Shown here: positions 57,701 to 64,000 of the stretch, in pieces
How positions within the stretch are numbered: position 1 is the first letter of the stretch
How the letters are laid out: every line of letters starts with the position of its first letter
Origin: Xenorhabdus sp. BG5
GTDB taxonomy: Bacteria; Pseudomonadota; Gammaproteobacteria; Enterobacterales; Enterobacteriaceae
Assembly: GCF_015163665.1 (NCBI RefSeq)
Contig: NZ_JADEUG010000005.1
Span: 1-64,000, forward strand
Direction of reading: 5' to 3'
DNA length: 64,000 nucleotides
Notes under the pieces: generated by a model
Told to the model about the DNA's origin: nothing
What the model saw: the letters and a program-made list of their open reading frames with translations, nothing else
The model's database searches: none
Translations under genes and position numbers: made by a program

Positions 57701-60700
57701 TGTGGCCGGTGATCCACACCAGCTTCATACCACCATCTTGTTCCTCAGTGAAGCAGAGCGTTATACCCTGCTGCACACCTGGAACCAGACCGATGCCCCT
57801 TACCCGCAAGATAAAACCTTACAGCAACTTTTTGAAGTACAGGCAGAAAGGACGCCAGATAATGTGGTACTGGTGTTTGAAGGGGAAACCCTGACCTACC
57901 GGCAGTTAAATCAACGGGCAAATCAGTTAGCCCGTGTTATTCGTGAACATTATCAGCAATATAAAGAGGCCCCTCTGCCAGCAGACACCCCTATCGCCCT
58001 CTATCTTGACCGCAGTCTGGAGATGGTCATCAGTATTCTGGCGGTACTGAAAGCCGGTGGCGCTTATGTGCCTATTTCCCCGGCATATCCGCCGGAGAGG
58101 GTGCAGTTTATTCTGCAAGATACCCAAAGCCCGTGTGTCCTTACCCAGCAACACTATCTGACAGCACTGGCAGAATATACTCAAGCGCTGAGAAAGCCGC
58201 CGATACGGATAGCGGCAGATGACCAAACTCTCACCAGAGATCAGTCAGTAGAAAATTTGGCATCCGTCAATAATCCTGCCGACCTGGCCTATATTATCTA
58301 CACCTCAGGCACCACGGGGCAGCCTAAAGGCGTCATGATCGAACATAAAAATGTGGCCCATCTGGTGGCAGCACAGGCAGCACTGTTTGATATCACAAAG
58401 CGAAAAAAAGCCTTAATGTTTGCGGCTTATGTCTTTGATGGTTCCGTTTTCGAACTGTTTTCCAGTTTACTGCATGGCCTGACGGTCTATCTGTGCAGCG
58501 AAACAGAGCGCAATGCCCCGGCCGTTGCACAACTGATCCAGCGCGAAGGTATTGAAATCGCCGCCCTGCCTCCTGCCATACTGAAGTTATTAATCGGCAC
58601 TGAGTTCCCCTCTTTGCAGTTATTGGTGACCGCAGGAGAAGCCCCATCCCTAGATTTCCTTGACTATTTCAGCCATCACAGCGATGTATTCAACTCTTAC
58701 GGCCCGACCGAAGTGACCGTTTGTGCCAGCGGCAAGCACTACCAATCCGGGGAGATTGCCCGCAATATTGGCAGAGCCATTAATAACGCCCGTCTGTATG
58801 TCGTTGACAAACAGGGTAACTTATCTCCTATCGGTGCGACGGGGGAGTTATATATCGGCGGTGCCGGACTGGCACGGGGGTATTTAAACCGGCCTGAACT
58901 CACCGCTGAGCGTTTTGTTGAGAATCCGTTTGCCTCAGCAGCAGATAAAGCCCGTGGCTATACCCGTTTGTACAAAACCGGTGACTTAGTCCGCTGGCTG
59001 CCGAACGGGGAGCTGGAATATCTGGGACGCAATGATTTTCAGGTTAAGATCCGGGGCTACCGTATCGAATTAGGGGAAATCGAAAACGCCCTGACTTCAC
59101 ACCCACAGGTCAAACAGGCGGTGGTGACTGACCATGAACACAACGGGAATCAAGTGCTGGTGGCATATCTGGTCACCGAGGGCGAGCTGTCGGATGATAC
59201 TCTGATTCGGTATCTTTCCACCCGCCTGCCGGACTATATGCTGCCCGCCAGTTTTACCCGTATTGAATCTGTACCCTTAACCCTCAACGGTAAACTGGAC
59301 CGCCGTGCCCTGCCAGCACCGGTATGGGATAATCGGGACAGTTATATAGTGCCCCGTAATGCACTGGAAGCCCAATTATGTGCTATTTGGCAGGAAGTGT
59401 TAGGTTTGGAGCGGGTGGGGATTGAAGATAACTTCTTCCGCATTGGTGGTAATTCCCTGACTGCGATTAAGCTGACGGCAGCGATTCACCACACCCTTGG
59501 GCTTGAGGTTTCACTGACACAACTCTTTGAACGCAAAACCATTGCCGGTCTGGTGACCCAGAGGGGACAACCCGTCAATACGGTTATCCCTCACCGTGAA
59601 CAGGAGCACTATCCCTTATCCTTTGCTCAGGAGCGAATGCTATTTATCGAGCAGTTTGAACAGGGCACCGATGCCTACCATATCCCTTATCTGGTGCAAC
59701 TGGATAATGCCGCCTGTCTGCCCGTGTTAGAAACCGCCATTAACCGATTAGCGCAGCGCCATGCCGTGATAAGAACGGTATACCCCCATCATGATGGTGG
59801 ACAGCATTACCAGCAGATACTGGACAGGCCGTTGGTTATCAGGGCAATACCGCCCTGTGATGATATTGACACGCTTCTGGATACCATACGCACTGAGACA
59901 GCCACGCCATTTGATTTGACCACCGAACCCGGTCTGCGCCTCTGTCACTATGCCCTGGCCGATAAGCATTACTTCCTGATGTTATGGCACCATATCGCCA
60001 TTGATGGCTGGGCCATCGACATTTTTATGCGTGAACTGGCCGAGATTTACCCAGCCTTGTTAGCCGGCCGTGACAGCCGGTTGCCCGTTCTGGATATCAC
60101 CTATGGCGATTATGCCGCCTGGCAGCGGGAATATTTACAGGGCGATGTGCGTGAACGCCAGCTCGCTTACTGGCGACAGACCTTAGCCCACTACGAAACC
60201 CTGGCCTTGCCAACAGACGCCCCCAGACCCGCTCAGGTCAGTTATCAGGGACGGGACTTCAATTTTACGCTGGATGCCCCCCTCTCTGACCAGCTCAGAA
60301 TGCTGGCAAAAAATCAGGAAACCACCCTGTATACCGTGCTGCTCAGCGGCTTTTATGTCACGCTGGCAAAACTATCCGGCCAAAACGATATCGTACTGGG
60401 CACACCAACTGATAACCGGCATCACGCCCAAACTCAATCCCTGATAGGGATGTTTGTCAACTCTCTGGTCTTGCGGGCACAGCTTGTGCTGACAGACAAT
60501 GTCGCCACCCTGATTCAACAAATTCATCAGTTGCTTGCCGATGCCAAAGCGCATCAGGACATGCCGTTTGAACAACTGCTTGACGCTCTGGCAATTGAGC
60601 GTGACCCCGCCCGTCATCCGATTTTTCAGGTTATGTTTGGCTTACACCGTGTTGGGGAACACCGGCCAGATGAAGCCAGACTGCCGTTTCAGCCGGTGAC

Positions 60701-63494
60701 ATTAGATGAATCCCTGTACAGCCCCGCCAAGTTTGACCTGAGCCTGTTTCTGTCCGAGGGACAACCCGCTATTACAGGCAACCTGAATTACGCGGTCAGC
60801 CTGTTTAACGACACCACCATGGCACGGCTGGCCGCTATCTACCAACGGGTGCTGGCCGCCTTCGTGACAGACCCGCAACAATCGCTGGCGGGGATTGATA
60901 TCCTGTCGGCCCCGGAGCGCCATACCCTGCTGCACACCTGGAACCAGACCGATGCCCCTTACCCGCAAGAGAAAACCTTGCAGCAGCTCTTTGAAGTACA
61001 GGCAGCAAAGACGCCGGATAATATAGCGCTGGTATTTGAAGGGGAAACCCTGACCTACCGGCAATTAAACCAACGGGCCAATCAGTTAGCCCGGATTATT
61101 CGTGAACATTGTGCCCCCATGCCAGCAAATACCCCCATCGCCCTCTATCTTGACCGCAGTCTGGAGATGGTCATCAGTATTCTGGCAGTGCTGAAAGCCG
61201 GTGGCGCGTATGTACCGATTTCCCCGGCATATCCACCAGAGCGGGTACAGTTTATTCTGCAAGATACCCAAAGCCCGTGCCTCCTCACCCAGCAACGGTA
61301 TCTGACAGCACTGGCGGAATATGCTCAGGCACGGGCAGAGCCGCCGATACGGATAGCGGCAGATGATCAAACCCTCACCAGAAATCAGTCAGTGGAAAAT
61401 TTGGCATCCGTCAATAATCCTGCCGATCTGGCCTATATTATCTACACCTCGGGCACCACGGGGCAGCCCAAAGGCGTCATGATTGAGCATAAAAATGTGG
61501 CTCATCTGGTGGCAGCACAGGCAACATTGTTTGATATCGCAAAGCGCAAAAAAGCCCTAATGTTTGCGGCTTATGTCTTTGATGCCTCGGTTTCTGAACT
61601 GTTTGTCAGTTTACTGCATGGCCTGACGGTCTATCTGTGCAGCGAAACAGAGCGCAATGCACCGGCCATTGCACAACTGATCCAGCGTGAAGGCATTGAA
61701 TTAGCCACCTTACCCCCAGCCATATTAAAAATGTTAATTGGCACTGAATTGCCCTCTTTACAGTTACTGGTGACCGCGGGAGAAGCCCCGTCTTTAGATT
61801 TTCTTGACTATTTCAGTCATCACTGCGAGGTACTGAATGCGTACGGCCCGACCGAAGTGACCGTTTGTGCCAGCGGCAAGCACTACCAATCCGGGGAAAT
61901 GGCCAACAATATCGGTAAGGCCATCAATAATGTTCGTCTATATGTTATTGACCAACAAGGTCATCCATCTCCTATTGGCACACCAGGCGAATTGTATATT
62001 GGCGGTGCCGGACTGGCACGGGGGTATTTAAACCGACCTGAACTCACCGCTGAACGTTTTGTTGAGAACCCGTTTGCGTCAGAAGCAGATAAAGCCTGTG
62101 GTTATACCCGATTGTACAAAACCGGCGACTTAGTCCGCTGGCGGCCGAACGGGGAGCTGGAATATCTGGGGCGTAATGATTTTCAGGTTAAAATCCGTGG
62201 CTATCGCATTGAGTTGGGAGAAATCGAAAACGCCCTGACTTCACACTCACAGGTCAAACAGGCGGTGGTGATTGACCATGAGCACAAAGGGGATCAAATA
62301 CTGGTGGCGTATCTGGTCACCGACGGTGTACTGCACGATGATACCTTGGTTCGGTATCTTTCCACCCGCTTGCCAGACTATATGCTGCCCGCCAACTTTA
62401 CCCGTATCGAATCCGTACCGTTAACTCTCAACGGCAAGCTGGATCGCCGCGCCCTGCCAACACCGGTATGGGGCAAGAGTGACAACTATATTGTTCCCCG
62501 TAATGCACTGGAAGCCCAGTTATGTGCTATTTGGCAGGATGTGTTAGGTTTGGAACGGGTAAGCATTGAAGATAACTTCTTCCGCATTGGTGGTAATTCC
62601 CTCATAGCGATTAAATTAACTACAGCAATGCGTAATGAAATAAACGTTGATATTCCTTTAAATATTCTATTTAGCTACAAATGCATTTCCTTGTTATCCC
62701 AATGGTTGGAAGCCGGTAGCGCTACATCTAATTTACTTAATTTTTTAACACCAGAATCAACCGCAAGCAATAAACTGTTTATGATCCATGCAGTTAATTG
62801 CGGTAGTGAAGTCTATGAGCCTCTGGCAAATGTTTTATCTGATACGTATAACTGCATCGGTATCGATAATTACAATCTTTCCACAGAGCATAAAATCGAT
62901 TCATTACGACAGATAGCACAGATCTACATGCAATTAATCTTAACCGAAACTTCCATTGATAAACCTATCCGTATTCTAGGCTGGTCATTAGGAGGACAAT
63001 TAGCGATAGAGATTGCATTTCAATTGGAACAACTTGGTGCAAAAGAGATTCAGTTGTTTTTATTAGATACCGTCATTAATAATGATGAGATAAAAGAACT
63101 CAGAAATAAATTAGATATATCAAATGCATATAACAAGGTTGTCAGAAAGTTACAGGAAATGGGAGCAAACGAAACTTATATCAATAAAGTATTAGAAGCA
63201 ATACCCTTTGAGTCTGAAATAGCGAACTGTCATTTAAGCGGAAAATTAGCACATACAAATATCACTTTATTTAAGGCTGGTCAGGCAAACCCACATCATA
63301 AAGAAGAAGCAGGACTTACCATGAGTCAACTGATAATCAAAACACCAGATAACAATATTTCACAATGGTCAATCAAACCATTAGTCATTAAGTTGATTGA
63401 TGATTGTTATCACGAAAATATTATTGAGTCTGTTTCCAGTATCAGTGCAGAAATAATTAACACATTGTCAATTAAGGATGATATATCAATATAG
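51771..63494 (+). CDS. Trimodular NRPS with docking domain and thioesterase: C-A-T-E / C-A-T / C-A-T-TE
   Basis: The protein is 3907 aa and starts 3 bp after the first NRPS. Residues 1-55 look like a TubC-type N-terminal docking domain (LFKELKKNHVSIWAYENKL). Module 4: D-to-L condensation (HHCIADG, H207), adenylation (Y681; D-A-S-T-V-A-A-V-C-K), carrier (S1069), epimerase (H1249). Module 5: condensation (H1693), adenylation (Y2174; altered code D-G-F-A-V-A-S-V-C-K), carrier (GGNS, S2562). Module 6: L-to-L condensation (H2740), adenylation (Y3222; D-A-S-T-V-A-A-V-C-K), carrier (S3610), thioesterase (GWSLGG, S3739) for release or cyclisation. Together with the first NRPS it predicts a hexapeptide with D residues at 1, 3 and 4. 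The thioesterase region (62,630-63,490) is clearly more AT-rich than the modules, suggesting a different origin or relaxed codon use. Confidence 0.93.
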   Translation: MLMLFKELKKNHVSIWAYENKLKLAFTGETPPVQLIDKVKKKRENILTFLHEENIFSEEDFKRFTFNGIEVIFPATSLQQGFIYHHLTQPQDDAYRMQLLLDYHTNIDFTAYQQAWSLASLRFPILRTAFDWEGEILQIITAGASINSANFKSKDISQLPETERNKAIEAIQQHDRTLPFDLSQPGLIRFTFIKQNEQWVTVLITQHHCIADGWSNSILLQAVHEYYNQLIKRQVPQVDVEQAYLATQQYHLDHKVETEAYWAQRKTHFQGANDLSALLSQHVDLTLIKTVEKPAEQALIVRGDAYTQLKDMCRMQGVTLNVVLQFAWHKLLHSYTGDEQTIVGTTVSGRDVPVKGVESSVGLYINTLPLTVQWNQADSVAAILQEIQQDIAALNSHSAISLAGLQSDGKRLFHSLLVFENYPEPVANENEDGIENTLTFRQVFEKVDYPVSLKAYEQDNSLIVKLGYGEDWLTDKQAQRLLYQLERILHAVACDPHQLHTSILFLSEEERHTLLHTWNQTDAPYPQDKTLQQRFEVQAEKTPDNVALVFEGEILTYRQLNQRANQLARVIRERFQQYNDAPLQADTPIALYLDRSLEMVISILAVLKAGGAYVPISPEYPPERVQFILQDTGSLCVLTQKRHLATLAGSPISIAADDQTIIRDQSVENLVPVNKPTDLAYIIYTSGTTGQPKGVMIEHKNVAHLVAAQAELFDITKRKKALMFAAYVFDASVSELFLSLLHGLTVYLCSETERNAPAVAQLIQREGIEIVTLPPAILKLLVGTKLSSLQLLVTAGESPSLNFLDYFSHHCDVVNAYGPTEITVCATGKRYQHGDIASNIGKAVNNVRLYVFDKQDNLSPIGASGELYIGGAGLARGYLNHPELTAERFVPNPFATPEDKANGYTHLYKTGDLVRWLPNGELEYLGRNDFQVKIRGYRIELGEIESALTSHPQIKQAVVIDREHKGNKVLITYLVTDSTLSDDTLIRYLSTRLPNYMLPANFTRIESIPLTLNGKLDRRALPEPKWENRDSYIAPRNDLETQLCAIWREVLGLERIGIEDNFFRVGGDSIISIKLVSRLRRAGFSLQVKSIFEAPTVERLAQLLTQTSSHVSVVAEQGLLNGEFGLLPIQQDFFNWNLSSPHHWNQAFMIRLPGNISHAAIEQTLIALTERHDMLRAHFINTEQGYRQCYPTGIPPWLPTLPHCDFNELDQQQLTQWQSGFNYCTGPLWQAAHLTGYSDGSARVFFAFHHLIIDVVSWRIIAEDMRRLLQGETLPAKTSSYRQWVNAVHRYAEHHQQEILYWQQAMAENHVYSASHEMSQHRLSVSAELTDILLREANAGYHTEINDLLLSALTLALQTIFSHPVNHIMLEGHGREAIDNTLDVSETVGWFTTTYPVRLVMQDNIAETIIHTKEMLRAVPNKGIGYGALRQAGYLSEDLPIIGFNYLGQLGTGTEQNWSLISDDCGTVVADDNHSHLLLNINGLIQTGRLQFSLSSSLSQTQTQKFITAFEQALNSVITAGQKQAQLGGIKTPSDYGIEGISIKLLRHLQQTYQIEALYPATSLQQGFIYHHLAQPQDDAYRVQLLLDYHTQLDLAAYQQAWVLTSLRFPILRTAFNWEEEVLQIVTDGASLDSTNFITKDISHLPSEEKVRAIKAIQQHDRTLPFDLRQPGLIRFTLIKQREQRVTVLITQHHSITDGWSNPILLQNVHEYYNQLAQKRVPQIVADKAYLATQQYYLEHKAGSEIYWEKRKAQFQGTNNLSALLSHHVDLNLIRAIEKPARQTISVQENVYQQLKKMCREQGITLNVVLQFAWHKLLHSYTGDEQTIVGTTVSGRDIPVDGIESSVGLYINTLPLMVQWDNTHRVISVLQAIQKDIAALNSHSAVSLASLQSDGERLFHSLFVFENYPIPVANENEGGIENTLIFRQAIEKVDYPVSLMAYEQNNCLTVKLGYGEDWLTDKQAQRLLHQLERILHAVAGDPHQLHTTILFLSEAERYTLLHTWNQTDAPYPQDKTLQQLFEVQAERTPDNVVLVFEGETLTYRQLNQRANQLARVIREHYQQYKEAPLPADTPIALYLDRSLEMVISILAVLKAGGAYVPISPAYPPERVQFILQDTQSPCVLTQQHYLTALAEYTQALRKPPIRIAADDQTLTRDQSVENLASVNNPADLAYIIYTSGTTGQPKGVMIEHKNVAHLVAAQAALFDITKRKKALMFAAYVFDGSVFELFSSLLHGLTVYLCSETERNAPAVAQLIQREGIEIAALPPAILKLLIGTEFPSLQLLVTAGEAPSLDFLDYFSHHSDVFNSYGPTEVTVCASGKHYQSGEIARNIGRAINNARLYVVDKQGNLSPIGATGELYIGGAGLARGYLNRPELTAERFVENPFASAADKARGYTRLYKTGDLVRWLPNGELEYLGRNDFQVKIRGYRIELGEIENALTSHPQVKQAVVTDHEHNGNQVLVAYLVTEGELSDDTLIRYLSTRLPDYMLPASFTRIESVPLTLNGKLDRRALPAPVWDNRDSYIVPRNALEAQLCAIWQEVLGLERVGIEDNFFRIGGNSLTAIKLTAAIHHTLGLEVSLTQLFERKTIAGLVTQRGQPVNTVIPHREQEHYPLSFAQERMLFIEQFEQGTDAYHIPYLVQLDNAACLPVLETAINRLAQRHAVIRTVYPHHDGGQHYQQILDRPLVIRAIPPCDDIDTLLDTIRTETATPFDLTTEPGLRLCHYALADKHYFLMLWHHIAIDGWAIDIFMRELAEIYPALLAGRDSRLPVLDITYGDYAAWQREYLQGDVRERQLAYWRQTLAHYETLALPTDAPRPAQVSYQGRDFNFTLDAPLSDQLRMLAKNQETTLYTVLLSGFYVTLAKLSGQNDIVLGTPTDNRHHAQTQSLIGMFVNSLVLRAQLVLTDNVATLIQQIHQLLADAKAHQDMPFEQLLDALAIERDPARHPIFQVMFGLHRVGEHRPDEARLPFQPVTLDESLYSPAKFDLSLFLSEGQPAITGNLNYAVSLFNDTTMARLAAIYQRVLAAFVTDPQQSLAGIDILSAPERHTLLHTWNQTDAPYPQEKTLQQLFEVQAAKTPDNIALVFEGETLTYRQLNQRANQLARIIREHCAPMPANTPIALYLDRSLEMVISILAVLKAGGAYVPISPAYPPERVQFILQDTQSPCLLTQQRYLTALAEYAQARAEPPIRIAADDQTLTRNQSVENLASVNNPADLAYIIYTSGTTGQPKGVMIEHKNVAHLVAAQATLFDIAKRKKALMFAAYVFDASVSELFVSLLHGLTVYLCSETERNAPAIAQLIQREGIELATLPPAILKMLIGTELPSLQLLVTAGEAPSLDFLDYFSHHCEVLNAYGPTEVTVCASGKHYQSGEMANNIGKAINNVRLYVIDQQGHPSPIGTPGELYIGGAGLARGYLNRPELTAERFVENPFASEADKACGYTRLYKTGDLVRWRPNGELEYLGRNDFQVKIRGYRIELGEIENALTSHSQVKQAVVIDHEHKGDQILVAYLVTDGVLHDDTLVRYLSTRLPDYMLPANFTRIESVPLTLNGKLDRRALPTPVWGKSDNYIVPRNALEAQLCAIWQDVLGLERVSIEDNFFRIGGNSLIAIKLTTAMRNEINVDIPLNILFSYKCISLLSQWLEAGSATSNLLNFLTPESTASNKLFMIHAVNCGSEVYEPLANVLSDTYNCIGIDNYNLSTEHKIDSLRQIAQIYMQLILTETSIDKPIRILGWSLGGQLAIEIAFQLEQLGAKEIQLFLLDTVINNDEIKELRNKLDISNAYNKVVRKLQEMGANETYINKVLEAIPFESEIANCHLSGKLAHTNITLFKAGQANPHHKEEAGLTMSQLIIKTPDNNISQWSIKPLVIKLIDDCYHENIIESVSSISAEIINTLSIKDDISI
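54375..61095 (+). repeat. Paralogous block, copy 2 (A4 C-terminus to A6 N-terminus)
   Basis: Partner of 42000-48720 at offset 12,375 bp. It covers T4-E4-C5-A5-T5-C6 and the start of A6, corresponding to T1-E1-C2-A2-T2-C3 and the start of A3. It points to a tandem duplication of a whole trimodular gene followed by patchy homogenisation. Confidence 0.85.
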
Positions 63495-63505
63495 AGTAAC
63501 TTAAC

Positions 63506-63537
63506 GAGGCCAGTGCCGCTGGCCTCATCTTTTCTTA
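63506..63537 (+). terminator. Rho-independent terminator of the NRPS operon
   Basis: GAGGCCAG, loop TGCCG, CTGGCCTC: a perfect 8-bp GC-rich stem 11 bp after the stop, followed by ATCTTTTCTTA. A textbook intrinsic terminator. Confidence 0.92.
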
Positions 63538-63692
63538 CGTCTTTATTATTAGAAATGGCGTATTTTTCCAGTCGCCATTAATGATGCCTTCATCGCTAAC
63601 AACTACGGTAACCATACTCTTTTACAACAATGCTCAACATATGGCTAAAATCTGTTGGACACAGACAGGTTTCAAACAAAAAGAAAAATCCG

Positions 63693-63698
63693 TATAAT
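63693..63698 (+). promoter_or_regulatory. Candidate -10 element of ttcA
   Basis: A perfect TATAAT lies 67 bp before the ttcA start; the hexamer 17 bp upstream (TTTCAA) is a weak -35. A second TATAAT at 63740-63745 is inside a small hairpin (GCCGAT, ATA, ATCGGC) and has no -35. The remainder of 63538-63765 holds nothing else that I can support. Confidence 0.35.
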
Positions 63699-63765
63699 CC
63701 AGCCCCTGCAAAGGATCCGTATAGGAAATCTACAGCCGATATAATCGGCAATGTGAGAAGTCGCA

Positions 63766-64000
63766 ATGAATCAAAAAGATACGAGAAAAGAAACACTTGA
63801 ATTCAACAAACTCCAAAAACGCCTGCGGAGAAACGTTGGTAATGCCATTATTGATTACAATATGATTGAAGACAACGATGTTGTAATGGCATGTATCAGT
63901 GGTGGCAAAGATTCATTCGCGATGTTAGATATTCTGTTGAATCTGCAAAAAGCAGCGCCAATAAAATTCAAAGTCGTTGCCGTGAACCTTGATCAGAAAC
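63766..64000 (+). CDS. ttcA: tRNA 2-thiocytidine(32) synthetase TtcA, 5' part
   Basis: The first 78 codons of TtcA, cut by the window edge. The enzyme adds sulfur to cytidine 32 of several tRNAs, using ATP and an iron-sulfur cluster. Visible are the conserved [13 protein letters not shown] segment, the PP-loop ATPase motif SGGKDS and AVNLDQK, all as in E. coli TtcA. The catalytic cysteine pairs would lie beyond the edge. It is a core gene marking the right border of the accessory stretch. Confidence 0.95.
   Translation, partial: MNQKDTRKETLEFNKLQKRLRRNVGNAIIDYNMIEDNDVVMACISGGKDSFAMLDILLNLQKAAPIKFKVVAVNLDQK

Noticed and set aside
63596-63796. 66-codon minus-strand frame before ttcA
   Set aside because: It overlaps the ttcA start and promoter region and has no recognisable features.

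Overview
This window looks like an accessory stretch of a Morganellaceae chromosome, most likely Photorhabdus or Xenorhabdus. It lies between two conserved enterobacterial genes, dsbB at the left and ttcA (cut by the right edge). The placement rests on the enterobacterial DsbB, EmrE and TtcA sequences, a large non-ribosomal peptide load, a yersiniabactin-type locus, and a hairpin repeat with ends like those I associate with these genera. Genus and species cannot be fixed from the sequence alone.

Left part (1-6,920). dsbB is followed by an AT-rich leader and a very long type I-E CRISPR array. I counted 98 repeats of 29 nt and 97 spacers at 955-6920, leader on the left. No cas gene lies in the window. 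Several spacers translate to peptides of recognisable bacterial genes: SerB, ribosomal protein S20, a sigma-54 activator, a YadA-like adhesin head and a ParA Walker A. Much of this array may therefore derive from bacterial chromosomes or plasmids rather than lytic phage.

Middle part (6,989-37,866). This is a yersiniabactin-like metallophore locus. A divergent AraC-type regulator shares a control region, with a Fur box and a perfect 15-bp direct repeat, with one long operon. The operon order is TonB receptor, MFS transporter, two half-size ABC transporters, HMWP2-like NRPS, HMWP1-like PKS/NRPS, thiazolinyl imide reductase, type II thioesterase, and a single polypeptide fusing salicyl-AMP ligase to salicylate synthase. 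Most of the genes overlap by a few bases. The HMWP1-like protein differs from yersiniabactin HMWP1: it lacks the methyltransferase of the PKS module and carries an extra Cy-A(Cys)-PCP module before the thioesterase. The product should be salicylate-capped, with up to four cysteine-derived units and no gem-dimethyl group. I recall this type from the photoxenobactin/piscibactin group.

The spacer region (37,867-39,551) holds two minus-strand genes, a DUF333-type lipoprotein and emrE, followed by about 1 kb of AT-rich DNA with a MITE-like hairpin element.

Right part (39,552-63,494). Two giant collinear NRPS genes are separated by 3 bp. Their modules read C-A-T-E/C-A-T/C-A-T-E and (docking)C-A-T-E/C-A-T/C-A-T-TE. 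The two genes are paralogous over most of their length, in constant register (offset 12,375 bp). Together they predict a hexapeptide rich in Tyr/Phe: D-X1, aromatic, D-aromatic, D-aromatic, X5, aromatic. The module-5 adenylation pocket is altered at four positions inside an otherwise nearly identical domain. A strong terminator separates this operon from ttcA.
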